A DNA stretch of 36,254 nucleotides from Rhodocyclaceae bacterium (GCA_024710925.1 JANJTW010000023.1:1-36254); one strand, 5' to 3'. Positions 1 to 7,460 are shown, counted from the first letter of the stretch. Numbers and translations are program-made. The notes: generated by a model from the letters alone, not told the origin.

Positions 1-73
1 CTTCAGGTTTCTTGTAGTCGGCCAGCAGGCTGGCCAGGAGGGCTTCAGGGACGTCGTGTTTCTTTGTGCTCAT
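1..73 (-). CDS. IS256-family transposase, N-terminal fragment (cut by window edge)
   Basis: Reading leftwards from an ATG at 73, the sequence encodes MSTKKHDVPEALLASLLADY and runs off the window edge. This opening, with the ALLASLLADYKKPE stretch, is the usual N-terminus of IS256-family (Mutator-like, DDE) transposases. Only 24 codons are visible, so the catalytic DDE residues and intactness cannot be judged. Support comes from a terminal-repeat-like sequence about 40 bases upstream, which is where an IS256 element would end. The ORF track does not list it because it is too short. I am fairly sure of the family and know nothing about activity. Confidence 0.72.
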   Translation of the reverse strand, partial: MSTKKHDVPEALLASLLADYKKPE

Positions 74-111
74 TGTGGCTCCGGACAATTCGGCAGTTTC
101 CCGCCAACGGT

Positions 112-139
112 CCGTTTACACAAAATTCTGCACAGGCCC
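112..139. repeat. IS256-family terminal inverted repeat (one end)
   Basis: CCGTTTACACAAAATTCTG followed by CACAGGCCC lies just outside the transposase start. Read outward-in it has the GGGCCTGTGCAGAATTTTG form typical of IS256-family ends. The element therefore lies to the left and its boundary is near 139-140; bases 141-148 would be one copy of the 8-9 bp target duplication. The other end is outside the window, so the repeat pair cannot be checked here. Confidence 0.65.
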
Positions 140-585
140 CACCATTGGTTCGTGGGGGGACAAGTTAAGAGTTGGTTACCTGAATTTCACGTATACAACT
201 CGTTTACGTGGAACATGATAATCACCGACAAAGATGACCTGTGTGACGAGCAAGCGTTTTGCGATGCTAGCGCCGAAGATAAGAGAAACAAGAGTGACTG
301 ACGGAAGGGGCGCGCACCGCTCTTATCTCGGCCGCGGAGTTGATGTTTGCAGCTTGGTCAGCTGAAGGGCTAAAACCGGCCGTTCATTCAACACCCATTG
401 ACTGACAGCTTCGGCCGAGGACCAGAAGTCGGCAAAAACCCTCATCCGGCCACCCTCGTTCGTATGGCAGGTATAGATTGCCAAACTGACGCTTAAAGTT
501 GTCGACGAAAGTCAGGTCGATTCACACCCGGCGAGCGTAGACCTCCGGCAGGGCCGGCTTGACCGTCCGGCAAGCGCCTGCCAGC
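140..585. other. Gene-poor stretch between the IS end and rlmF
   Basis: I see no convincing gene here. The first 160 bases are clearly less GC-rich than the rest of the window. The plus ORF at 56-301 crosses the IS boundary and looks like chance. A 40-codon minus ORF (445 to 323, starting MRVFADFWSS) has no clear ribosome binding site and no family I recognise. The stretch may be remnant DNA flanking the insertion. The promoter of rlmF should lie in its right-hand part, but I could not pick a convincing -35/-10 pair. Confidence 0.4.
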
Positions 586-1611
586 ATGCCCGCCACCATG
601 ACCGCAAAAGACAACGACGACCCCGCCGCCAAACCGGGATTGCACCCGCGCAACCGCCATCGCCTGGGCTACGATTTTGCCGCGCTGACGGCCGCCGTCC
701 CCGAGCTCGCCCGACATCTCGTCGTCACGCCGGCTGGCCAGCCGAGTATCGATTTCGCCGATCCGGCAGCGGTAAAGATGCTCAACCGCGCGCTGTTGCT
801 GACCGACTACGGCGTCCACGGCTGGGACATCCCGGCCAACTACCTGTGCCCGCCGATCCCCGGCCGCGCCGACATGCTGCACGGCCTGGCCGACCTGCTG
901 GCGGAAGGGAACGCCGGCGTCATCCCGCGGGGTGAGCGCGTCTGGGCGCTGGACATCGGTGTTGGCGCCAATGCCGTCTACCCCTTGATCGGCCACGCCG
1001 AATACGGCTGGAGCTTCGTCGGCGTCGATACCGATCCGCTGGCGCTGGCCAACGTGAAACACATCGTCGCCGCCAACCCGGGCCTCGCCCGGGCGATAAA
1101 ACTGCGCCAGCAGATGGTCACCGACAACGTCCTTGCCGGCATCCTGCGACCCGGCGAGAAATTCGACCTGACGCTGTGCAACCCGCCCTTCCATGCCTCG
1201 GCCGCCGAAGCCGCGGCCGCCGCGCAGCGCAAATGGAACAAGCTCGGTCATCACGCGGCCAAAGGCACGGGCAAGACGCCACCCCGCCTCAATTTCGGCG
1301 GCAAGAGCAACGAACTCTGGTACCCCGGCGGCGAATGGGCCTTTCTCGAACGTCTTATCGAACAGAGTACCGGCATCGCCAAGCGCTGCCTGTGGTTCAC
1401 CAGTCTCGTCTCGAAAGCCGAGAACCTGCGCCACGTCGAAACCGCACTGAACAAACTGCACCCGTGCGACCGCCGCATCATCCCCATGCGCCAAGGACAG
1501 AAGCAAAGCCGGTTGGTGGCGTGGACCTTCCTCTCCAAGGCTGAGCGTGCCCGCTGGCGGGAAAATCGCTGGGCGGAGCCAGGCGTTGCGCACACCACCT
1601 CGCCGGGCTGA
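586..1611 (+). CDS. rlmF: 23S rRNA (adenine-1618-N6)-methyltransferase RlmF
   Basis: Predicted S-adenosylmethionine-dependent enzyme that makes N6-methyladenosine at position 1618 of 23S rRNA in the cytoplasm. The N-terminus KPGLHPRNRHRLGYDF and the block WDIPANYLCPPIPGRAD are characteristic of RlmF. A SAM-binding segment (LDIGVGANAVYPLIG) and the catalytic NPPF motif (CNPPFHAS) follow in the expected order. The end RLVAWTFLSKAERARW also matches the family. The start is uncertain: TTG at 559 has the better AGGG-type binding site, while ATG at 586 or 598 fits the usual family N-terminus; I chose 586. It appears monocistronic, with yceH 52 bases downstream. Confidence 0.93.
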   Translation: MPATMTAKDNDDPAAKPGLHPRNRHRLGYDFAALTAAVPELARHLVVTPAGQPSIDFADPAAVKMLNRALLLTDYGVHGWDIPANYLCPPIPGRADMLHGLADLLAEGNAGVIPRGERVWALDIGVGANAVYPLIGHAEYGWSFVGVDTDPLALANVKHIVAANPGLARAIKLRQQMVTDNVLAGILRPGEKFDLTLCNPPFHASAAEAAAAAQRKWNKLGHHAAKGTGKTPPRLNFGGKSNELWYPGGEWAFLERLIEQSTGIAKRCLWFTSLVSKAENLRHVETALNKLHPCDRRIIPMRQGQKQSRLVAWTFLSKAERARWRENRWAEPGVAHTTSPG

Positions 1612-1663
1612 CCTCTCCGGCTAGAATAGCGGCCCAGTCCATTCCGCTGCCGGAGACGCTGCC

Positions 1664-2302
1664 ATGTCCGCAATGCCCCAACTTCTCACCCCCGTCGAAG
1701 CGCGCATCCTCGGCGTCCTCATCGAGAAGGAAAAGACCACGCCGGACGTCTATCCCCTCACCGTCAATAGCCTCACCGCCGGGTGCAACCAGAAGACCTC
1801 CCGCGATCCGGTGATGAGCCTTTCCGAAGGCGAGGTCCAGGCCGCGCTGGAGGAATTGCATAGCCGCACCCTGGTATTGGAGACCTCCGGCCGGGTCATG
1901 CGCTACGCCCACAACTTTGGCAGGTGCTACCAGGTTCCCGCCGCCGCCGTGGTCCTGCTTGCCGTGCTGATGCTGCGGGGGCCCCAGACGGTGAGCGAAC
2001 TACGCGCCAATTGCGACCGCCTCCATCGCTTCGCCGATTCGTCTTCCGTGGAAGGCTACCTGGAGGAACTTGCCGCCAGGCCAGACGGGGCCATGGCCGT
2101 CTGCCTGCCGAAGCAGCCGGGGTCCCGGGAACACCGCTGGACCCATCTGCTGTGCGGCGAACTCCCCGCCGGCCCGGCTGCTTTTCAGGAGACGGCATCC
2201 CCGGCGGGCACGCTGGATCTGGAGAACCGGGTCGCGCGGCTGGAGGAGGAGGTCGCCGAACTGCGAACCATGGCGGCGAGGCTCCTGCCGCCCTCGGCCT
2301 GA
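1664..2302 (+). CDS. yceH: YceH family protein (DUF480)
   Basis: A 212-aa cytoplasmic protein of the YceH/DUF480 family. The start LLTPVEARILGVLIEKEKTTPDVYPL and the block SLTAGCNQKTSRDPVM are family signatures. Known structures of the family show two winged-helix domains, which suggests nucleic-acid binding, but no biochemical role is established. The last 25 residues (LENRVARLEEEVAELRTM) form a short coiled coil that could mediate dimerisation. The ATG at 1664 has a GGAG site eight bases upstream. It follows rlmF on the same strand; there is no obvious functional link. Confidence 0.9.
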   Translation: MSAMPQLLTPVEARILGVLIEKEKTTPDVYPLTVNSLTAGCNQKTSRDPVMSLSEGEVQAALEELHSRTLVLETSGRVMRYAHNFGRCYQVPAAAVVLLAVLMLRGPQTVSELRANCDRLHRFADSSSVEGYLEELAARPDGAMAVCLPKQPGSREHRWTHLLCGELPAGPAAFQETASPAGTLDLENRVARLEEEVAELRTMAARLLPPSA

Positions 2303-2503
2303 TTCTTTCCTCTGGGCTCGCTACGGTTTGAACTGCCCCGTCATCAATTCGCCGCATAGCTGGCGTAGCCCGGGAGGCTTCCCGGCGGCAGCAAAGGCCG
2401 ACGTTCTGCCTGTTGCCGTCGGCATGAGGCCGGATATCGACCATTCAGGAGCTTCTCCGATGAGAAAATCAGGCCGAATCCCGTTGCTTGCTTGTCGTTC
2501 ATG

Positions 2504-2533
2504 AACCTGGCTGCCTCTGAAGGCAGCCAGGTT
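2504..2533 (-). terminator. Hairpin at the 3' end of the flavoprotein gene
   Basis: AACCTGGCTGCCT and AGGCAGCCAGGTT form a perfect 13-bp stem around a four-base loop, starting seven bases past the stop codon of the minus-strand gene. No T-run follows on either strand, so it is a weak intrinsic terminator at best. It may instead protect the mRNA 3' end. It also sits between convergent genes (yceH and the flavoprotein). Confidence 0.6.
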
Positions 2534-2539
2534 TCGGAC

Positions 2540-3748
2540 TCAGGGTACGATGACGTAATCCGGATTGGCGACCGCGAATACCGCCTCCCGATCGGCTGCC
2601 GGCGGGTAAATCCACTTAGTCGTGATATCGCGTTTGAGCGCCTTGGCTTCGTCCCGAGTCAGACGAACCTGGCGATCCCAGCCTTCCGTGTAGAGCGCGC
2701 CCCAAGCGCCGAGATCGAGGCAGGTCACATACTTGGGCTGGCTGTACGGATGTAGTGGCAGGCCAAGCAATTCGGCGGCAGCATTGTGGCCGGCCACCCG
2801 GCCCAGGCTCAAGGCGTGCTGGCACGACATCAGGGCAAGGTTACCCTGCGTATCCGTCGCTGCCCGGGCGACATCGCCGGTCACGAAAATATCGGGAACG
2901 CCCTCGGCATGCAGGAATGGGTCAGCCGAAATGCGGCCAAAACCATCCTTGTCCCCGGGGATTCGTGCCGCCAAGGGATTGGCCCGCGCCCCGGCCGTCC
3001 ACACCACGGTTTCTGCGTCGATCCGCTGCCCCGAGGACAGAACGAGGCCCCGGGCATCGATCGCCGCAACCGATGTGTGCGTGATTATTTCCACGCCGCA
3101 CTCGGCCAGCGCGGCCTCAATGACCGGGCGTGGCACCGCGCCGAGATCCGGTCCGACCGTCGCTGCCTGCTCGATGATGACAACCCGAAGTTTTGCTTCT
3201 TTACCGAATACGGAGCGGAGCCGGTCGGGCATTTCCGCCGCCGTCTCAATGCCGGTGAAGCCGCCACCGACGATGACGACCGTATCGCGAGCCAGCGAGG
3301 CAGGCTGCGCAGCCAGGGCTTTCAGATGGCGATCAAGCGCCTGGGCATCGGCCAGTTGGTCCACGCTGAAGGCGTGTTCGGCCAAGCCGGGTACCGGCGG
3401 CATAAACAGGCAGCTGCCGGTGGCCAGGATAAATTTGTCGTAGTTCAGGACGGTCGGGGTGCCATCGGCATCGGAAATCCCGAGTCGATGCCCGGCGACA
3501 TCGATTTCGGTGACGCTGCCGGCAAGGTGGCGAACCCCCAGCGCGGCAAACAGTGGCTTCAGATCCGGGGCCACGTTATCGAGAACCGCTTCGTACAGGC
3601 GAGGGCGAATGACCATGCAGGCGCTCGGGGAAACCACCGTCACATTGACGCGATCCTCCGCATGGGCAAGAGCAACTGCACGGGCAGCCGAAGCAGCCGC
3701 CCACAAGCCGGCAAAGCCCGAGCCGGCGACGACGATGTTGTAGTTCAT
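2540..3748 (-). CDS. NAD(P)/FAD-dependent oxidoreductase, type II NADH dehydrogenase-like
   Basis: A 402-aa flavoprotein of the pyridine-nucleotide disulphide reductase fold. The N-terminal GSGFAGLWAA is an FAD-binding GxGxxG motif, and VVIVGGGFTGIETAAE near residue 160 is the second, NAD(P)H-binding, dinucleotide fold. FVTGDVARA near residue 290 is the C-terminal FAD contact. There is no redox-active CxxC pair, which argues for an NDH-2-like quinone or ferredoxin reductase over a disulphide reductase. No transmembrane helix is evident. AGGAG lies six bases before the ATG. The Rrf2 gene upstream on the same strand, 131 bases away, is the probable regulator. The electron acceptor cannot be read from sequence. 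Confidence 0.82.
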   Translation of the reverse strand: MNYNIVVAGSGFAGLWAAASAARAVALAHAEDRVNVTVVSPSACMVIRPRLYEAVLDNVAPDLKPLFAALGVRHLAGSVTEIDVAGHRLGISDADGTPTVLNYDKFILATGSCLFMPPVPGLAEHAFSVDQLADAQALDRHLKALAAQPASLARDTVVIVGGGFTGIETAAEMPDRLRSVFGKEAKLRVVIIEQAATVGPDLGAVPRPVIEAALAECGVEIITHTSVAAIDARGLVLSSGQRIDAETVVWTAGARANPLAARIPGDKDGFGRISADPFLHAEGVPDIFVTGDVARAATDTQGNLALMSCQHALSLGRVAGHNAAAELLGLPLHPYSQPKYVTCLDLGAWGALYTEGWDRQVRLTRDEAKALKRDITTKWIYPPAADREAVFAVANPDYVIVP

Positions 3749-3879
3749 GGAGTACTCCTGTTGGAAAACGCCGGGCGCAACAATCCTCTGGCCATAGACA
3801 AACGGCCACCTTCTCGGCGCGTCCGGCAGGAGGACCGAGGGCAGAGAGCGTTATGCTTGGGGCCTGACCCCGATGACGA

Positions 3880-4422
3880 TCAGGCGGGCGGTTCGGAGGG
3901 TTTGGGAGGTCGCCCAGGTTTTCTGCCCTTGGCGCGCTCACTCTTCCATTCATCAAGCCGAATGAAAAATTCGTGCGGTGCCTTGCGCTCGAAACTGCTG
4001 TTTGCGTCAGCCAGCGTGTGCGAGGCCAGTTCGTCACGCATCGCCTGTTCGGCCTTCAACATCACCGCATGAATGGCGCAAACGCCCGCGGTGGCCCAAT
4101 CCGGCGCTTCCGTTCCGAAGACGGCGCAACGGTCACGGATTTCCTGACAGTCGAAAAGCGGTTTGTTGCCCTCGATCGCATCGACGATCTCAAGAAAACT
4201 GATCGCCTCCGGTGCCCGGGCCAGGCGATAACCACCGCGCACGCCATCGCTGGCACTAACGATCCCGGCTTTTTCCAACTTGGGGAAAATCTTGGCCAGA
4301 AAGCTGGGAGAAATTCCTTGCAGCTCAGCCAAGTCCCGACTGCTGAGCGGTGTCTCGGCTGAGCCGGCAAGCCACAGGAGGCAATGGATGCCATATTCGA
4401 CGCTGGAAGTGATGTGTGCCAT
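3880..4422 (-). CDS. Rrf2-family transcriptional regulator
   Basis: A 180-aa Rrf2-type winged-helix DNA-binding protein. The start MAHITSSVEYGIHCLLWLA, the helix-turn-helix region LSSRDLAELQGISPSFLAKIF and the wing GVRGGYRLAR are standard for the family. Cysteines 92, 99 and 115 lie where IscR and NsrR carry Fe-S ligands, but with CX6CX15C spacing instead of the closer IscR/NsrR spacing. An Fe-S cluster or a thiol sensor is therefore plausible but unproven. The C-terminal tail (KGRKPGRPPKPSEPPA) is basic and proline-rich, beyond the usual family end. I chose the ATG at 4422 over the TTG at 4461 on family alignment; its binding site is weak. It likely controls the neighbouring flavoprotein and itself. 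Confidence 0.9.
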   Translation of the reverse strand: MAHITSSVEYGIHCLLWLAGSAETPLSSRDLAELQGISPSFLAKIFPKLEKAGIVSASDGVRGGYRLARAPEAISFLEIVDAIEGNKPLFDCQEIRDRCAVFGTEAPDWATAGVCAIHAVMLKAEQAMRDELASHTLADANSSFERKAPHEFFIRLDEWKSERAKGRKPGRPPKPSEPPA

Positions 4423-4426
4423 AACG

Positions 4427-4490
4427 CAGACTATATCTGTCCGCGTTTTAAAAATCAACAAATAACAGCGACAATTATTGTCCGTGTTTT
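4427..4490. promoter_or_regulatory. Candidate Rrf2 operator region
   Basis: Upstream of the Rrf2 gene lies the palindrome GACAATTATTGTC (4470-4482) with six-base arms, and a second site CAGACTATATCTG (4427-4439) with four-base arms. Both are followed by nearly the same bases, TGTCCGCGTTTT and TGTCCGTGTTTT, about 40 bases apart. A repeated dyad immediately upstream suggests autoregulation. It is not a consensus IscR, NsrR or Fur site, and the assignment is inference. Confidence 0.4.
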
Positions 4491-4533
4491 CAAGGTTTGC
4501 TCAGCGGGCAAACTCCGCACCGACAACGCCCCT

Positions 4534-4577
4534 AAAAAAACATCGGCCCGTCCGGCGACAGCCGGTACGGGCCGATG
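4534..4577 (-). terminator. Rho-independent terminator of the leftward five-gene operon
   Basis: On the minus strand CATCGGCCCG, a short internal mismatch, CCGGC, a four-base loop and the matching arm form a long GC-rich stem that is followed by seven T residues (plus-strand A-run 4534-4540). It lies about 30 bases beyond the stop of the YIP1-family gene. This is a strong intrinsic terminator. Confidence 0.9.
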
Positions 4578-4605
4578 CGGCCTGGCGCGACGGATTCAGA
4601 CGGAT

Positions 4606-5190
4606 TCAGGCGGCGAACGACACCGCCCAGCCCCAGCTGACGAAGGCCAGCCCGAGCATCGCCACCCAGCCGACGAGGCCGGCGCCGACCACGGAGGCGG
4701 TCAGCAGTTGCGCCGGCCCCTCGTCGTCGATGCCGAACACCCGGTAGGTGCCTTCGTAGATCAGCAGCACCGACGCGGCGATCGCCACCACGCCGACCAG
4801 CGCGATGAACAGCAGGTTCGGCACGAACAGCGCCAGCGCCGACAGCCACAGCGGCGTCGGCACCACCGCGGCGAAGGCGAACGTGTCGTGATACTCCGGA
4901 TGACGGTCGGCGACTTCGCCGATGTTGCGGATCACCGCCGCCATCACCGGCACCATCACCAGCTCGGCGACGTAGAAAATCGCCGCCAGCGTCCACGCAC
5001 GGTTCATCGGAATGCCGAGGACGCCCTCGTTGTAGGCGCTGGCCGCATAGAGCAGCATGGCCGGCGGCAGCAGCGACATCGGCACGACATAGAGCGCCAT
5101 CATCTTCACCACCGACGGGTGGACGCGCATCAGCCAGGCCCATCCCTCGTCGTGCGACGACAGCATTTTCGGGAACATCATCAGGTTCAT
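4606..5190 (-). CDS. YIP1-family integral membrane protein
   Basis: A 194-aa polytopic membrane protein, last gene of the leftward operon. After a short N-terminal segment (KMLSSHDEGWAWLMRVHPSV) there are about five or six hydrophobic helices. The pattern fits the YIP1/DUF1282 family, whose bacterial members have no established function. Conserved small and proline residues sit in the helices and there is no cytochrome or metal motif. I chose the ATG at 5190 because GGAG lies eight bases upstream and the longer ORF adds only an arginine-rich, implausible leader. It follows the DUF2325 gene by about 80 bases and precedes a strong terminator. Confidence 0.75.
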   Translation of the reverse strand: MNLMMFPKMLSSHDEGWAWLMRVHPSVVKMMALYVVPMSLLPPAMLLYAASAYNEGVLGIPMNRAWTLAAIFYVAELVMVPVMAAVIRNIGEVADRHPEYHDTFAFAAVVPTPLWLSALALFVPNLLFIALVGVVAIAASVLLIYEGTYRVFGIDDEGPAQLLTASVVGAGLVGWVAMLGLAFVSWGWAVSFAA

Positions 5191-5271
5191 GGCCGGTCTC
5201 CTTCGCGCAGTCACTCGGTAACCGTTTGACCGGCGGCGGCGGCGCACGGTTCCGGGCGCGCCGGCCGGCGC

Positions 5272-6522
5272 TCAGGACTCCAGGCGGCCGGCGCAGTCGA
5301 CGGCGCGGCCGAAGCTCGACACGCCGGCGCTCTTCACGAACATGCACGGCTTGCCGCTGCGCTTGCACTGCGCCTTCACGCGCCAGTAGGCGTTGTGGCT
5401 GATGCAGCCGACCTGGCAGATGACGATGTCGGCGGCGGCGAGCGCGCTGTCGATGCGCAGCAGGTTCTCCTCGACGCCGCCGTCGTGGTGCACGAAGCGG
5501 CCGCCGGACTGCTCGACCACCTCGCGATAGGAATCGACGGCGCCGGTGCGTCCGCCGACGCAGAGCACGCACTTGCCGGCGAGGTTGCAGGCGGCCGGCA
5601 GCGCCTCGGCCGCGTCGGCCACCGGCGCCGGGTCGGCATCCGGCGGCGGCAGCGCGGCGCGCAGCCGGCCGAGTTCGGCGGCCAGCGCATCGGCCCGGCG
5701 ACGTTCGGCGGCAGCCCGTTCGTCCGCCGCCGCCGCACGCTGCGCCAGCGTCTCGCGCGCATCGAGGTCGGCGACGCGGCGACGCAGTTCGGCCAGCGCC
5801 TTCGCCTGCCGGTCGCGCTCGGCCTCGGCCGCCGCCAGTTCGGCGCGCAGGCCGGCGACCGTCTTCGCCGCCGTACGGACGGCGGCGTCGCGCTCGCCGC
5901 GCGCCGCTTCCAGTTCCACCGCCTGCACCGCGGCCTGCCGGCGCAATTCGGCGTGGTCGGCGCGCAGCCGCTCCATCGCGCGCAGGTCGGCGCGGGTGCC
6001 GGCGCCGACCTGGTGCTGGATCATGTGGATGTCGGCGAAGATTTCCTGTTCCAGCGCCATGTCCATCGCCGGGTGCGTCCAGCACGCCCACAGCGTCGCC
6101 GGAATTCCCGCGCCGTCGGCGACGGCGGCCTGCCAGGCGGCACGCAACTCGGCGGCCGAGCGCAGGCCGGCGAAATCGCCGACGACCAGCCGGTAGCGCT
6201 TCTCCAGCGCCTTCTGCAGCGTCTCGGCGAGCGGCGTGCGCGTCTCGCAGGCGCCGACGGCGGTGGTGTGCAGCACGAAATCGCTCGTTTCCGGCGGGAA
6301 ACACATCGTCTTCCGCATCAGCGCCCGCAGCTCGGCGCAGTCGAAGCAGACGCCGACCAGCGGGCAGTGGAACTTGTGCGGCAGCTCCCACAGCCGGCGG
6401 CGGCGCGAACCGGCCGGGCGCGGCGGCGGCAGCAGGCCGTCGACCGGCGAGGCGGCGACGCCGGCGCGGCGCACGAACCCGGCGACGTCGCCGAGCACGG
6501 CGTAGGGAAAGGCGGCGCTCAT
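5272..6522 (-). CDS. DUF2325 domain-containing coiled-coil protein
   Basis: A 416-aa soluble protein. The first part contains LWELPHKFHCPLVGVC followed by FDC (cysteines 53, 59 and 62), typical of betaproteobacterial DUF2325 proteins. Residues of roughly 185-295 are an alanine/arginine/glutamate-rich coiled coil. The C-terminal domain from about residue 323, with CVLCVGGRTGAVDSYR, HHDGGVEENL and ADIVICQVGCISHNAYW, is DUF2325, a family of unknown function. The scattered cysteines and histidines could bind metal or an Fe-S cluster, which is inference. Its ATG overlaps the stop of the upstream coiled-coil gene (ATGA), so translation is probably coupled. It belongs to a Fur-boxed operon divergent from a haem receptor. 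Confidence 0.85.
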   Translation of the reverse strand: MSAAFPYAVLGDVAGFVRRAGVAASPVDGLLPPPRPAGSRRRRLWELPHKFHCPLVGVCFDCAELRALMRKTMCFPPETSDFVLHTTAVGACETRTPLAETLQKALEKRYRLVVGDFAGLRSAAELRAAWQAAVADGAGIPATLWACWTHPAMDMALEQEIFADIHMIQHQVGAGTRADLRAMERLRADHAELRRQAAVQAVELEAARGERDAAVRTAAKTVAGLRAELAAAEAERDRQAKALAELRRRVADLDARETLAQRAAAADERAAAERRRADALAAELGRLRAALPPPDADPAPVADAAEALPAACNLAGKCVLCVGGRTGAVDSYREVVEQSGGRFVHHDGGVEENLLRIDSALAAADIVICQVGCISHNAYWRVKAQCKRSGKPCMFVKSAGVSSFGRAVDCAGRLES

Positions 6523-6986
6523 CGCGGCCTCGCCGGCGACGCCGACGCCTCACCGGCCGACGCCTCACCAGCCGAAGCCTCACCAGCCGAAGCCTTGCCA
6601 GCCGGCATCGCGGTGCCGGCGGCCAGCGCATCGCGCTCGTCGGCGAGGCGGCGGCAATCGTCGTGCGCCGCCGCCAGCTGCGCCTGCAACGTGCGCGCCT
6701 GCTCCGCCGCCGCACGCAGCCCGTCGTTGGCCGCGCTCAACGCCATCAGCCGGCGGCCGAGGCTGATCACCGCCTCGCCGGAGGCGTAGGCGTCGAGCTG
6801 CCGGCGCTGCGCCTCGCACACGCCGCGCAGGCGCGCCACCTCGTCGGTCAGCACGGCGATGCGCTGGACGCTGGCGCAGCGGTCGAAGTCGCGCTCGCTG
6901 CGCAGTGCGGCGAGCGCGCTGCGCAGCGCCTCCGCGTCCCTGTCAGCACGCTCGATGGCGTTGCGGTTTTCAAGCGGCGCAAGCAC
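6519..6986 (-). CDS. Coiled-coil protein of unknown function
   Basis: About 155 aa, almost entirely predicted helix with heptad-like spacing (RSALAALRSERDFDR, LAAAHDDCRRLADERDALA). I recognise no domain. I moved the start from the ORF-track ATG (7040) to a GTG at 6986 because GGAGG lies six to seven bases upstream of it and the longer version overlaps the previous gene by about 70 bases. The C-terminus carries the tandem pentapeptide GEASA, encoded by a 15-bp repeat, and ends in SPARPR. The stop overlaps the start of the DUF2325 gene, and both proteins contain coiled coils, so the two may interact. Confidence 0.65.
   Translation of the reverse strand: MLAPLENRNAIERADRDAEALRSALAALRSERDFDRCASVQRIAVLTDEVARLRGVCEAQRRQLDAYASGEAVISLGRRLMALSAANDGLRAAAEQARTLQAQLAAAHDDCRRLADERDALAAGTAMPAGKASAGEASAGEASAGEASASPARPR
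6541..6600. repeat. 15-bp tandem repeat, four copies, in the coiled-coil gene
   Basis: Four consecutive 15-bp units of the form GCCGACGCCTCACCA, with one- to three-base differences, start at 6541, 6556, 6571 and 6586; a degenerate copy precedes them. They keep frame and encode repeated GEASA in the minus-strand protein. Copy-number change would lengthen or shorten the tail without a frameshift. Confidence 0.85.
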
Positions 6987-7179
6987 GGCGGTCCTCCACA
7001 CGCTCGTCGAGACGGCTGCTGGCGCGCTCGCACAGCGCACGCACCTCGGCGTCGAGCCCGTCGAATTCGCACAGGCGGTCGAGGAGCCGGATGGCGTGGC
7101 GCGCGGAATGCGGGCAACCGGTCTCCTGGTGGATCAACAGCTGGCTGAGGGCGCCGGCCCAGAGGCTGTCCGTCGGCAT
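6970..7179 (-). CDS. Small hypothetical protein (69 aa)
   Basis: A 69-residue protein with no family I recognise. It is predicted mostly helical, with a CxxS-type patch QETGCPHSARHAIRLL and further cysteines in RLCEFDG and ALCERAS. GGAGGG lies seven to eight bases before the ATG, a strong ribosome binding site. The gene starts 14 bases after the 56-aa gene stops and its end overlaps the GTG start of the coiled-coil gene by about 17 bases. Spacing and binding sites on both sides are why I call it a real gene. No membrane segment is visible. Confidence 0.65.
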   Translation of the reverse strand: MPTDSLWAGALSQLLIHQETGCPHSARHAIRLLDRLCEFDGLDAEVRALCERASSRLDERVEDRRACAA

Positions 7180-7193
7180 GGCGCGCCCTCCGT

Positions 7194-7364
7194 TCAGACC
7201 GTGCGCAGCACGAGCCAGAGCAGCCCGGCGGCGATGGCGATGTGCAAGTACAGGCTGTCGGCGGGAAACCTGGTCGGCGGGTGCCTTTCGGCGCCGCCGG
7301 CCGGTGCGGGAACGGCCCCGCTGCGGCGAGCGGGGGGGAGCGGGTTGTCGTGTTGCAGGCGCAT
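7194..7364 (-). CDS. Small single-pass membrane protein (56 aa), first gene of the leftward operon
   Basis: A 56-aa protein with a proline- and arginine-rich N-terminal half and one hydrophobic helix near the C-terminus (LYLHIAIAAGLLWLVL). I recognise no family. I chose the ATG at 7364 over 7454 because GGAGG sits five bases upstream and the longer ORF would extend through the promoter and Fur-type site. The topology is probably a tail-anchored or single-span inner-membrane protein. As the first gene after the Fur-like palindrome it should be the most directly iron-regulated member of the set. Small TonB-like or ExbD-like helpers are sometimes found in such positions, but nothing here proves that role. 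Confidence 0.6.
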   Translation of the reverse strand: MRLQHDNPLPPARRSGAVPAPAGGAERHPPTRFPADSLYLHIAIAAGLLWLVLRTV

Positions 7365-7417
7365 GGGGCCTCCGTCGGTCGGGTTACTGGCTGGCGGCTT
7401 CGTCGCCCGCCACTTGT

Positions 7418-7432
7418 TGAGAATAATTCTCA
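7418..7432. promoter_or_regulatory. Fur box (perfect palindrome) at the leftward promoter
   Basis: TGAGAATAATTCTCA is a perfect 7-1-7 palindrome close to the Fur consensus TGATAATNATTATCA. It overlaps the likely minus-strand -10 element (GAGAAT), which lies 17 bases from a -35 TTGACT (plus coordinates 7449-7454). Binding of Fe-Fur here would block the operon that begins with the 56-aa gene. Confidence 0.78.
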
Positions 7433-7454
7433 TAAATGTGAAAAGCAAAGTCAA
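7426..7454 (-). promoter_or_regulatory. Promoter of the leftward operon
   Basis: Read on the minus strand, TTGACT (7454-7449) and GAGAAT (7431-7426) are separated by 17 bases, a good sigma-70 pair. The -10 lies inside the Fur palindrome. The leader to the first ATG would be about 55 bases. Confidence 0.6.
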
Positions 7455-7460
7455 GACAGA

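Noticed and set aside
2786-4072. 428-aa plus-strand ORF opposite the flavoprotein
   Set aside because: The minus strand has an FAD/NAD-binding protein with a good ribosome binding site; the plus frame shows no domain.
4532-6715. 727-aa arginine-rich minus-strand ORF
   Set aside because: It is an alternative frame across the YIP1, DUF2325 and coiled-coil genes and even through the terminator; composition is typical of an out-of-frame GC-rich read.
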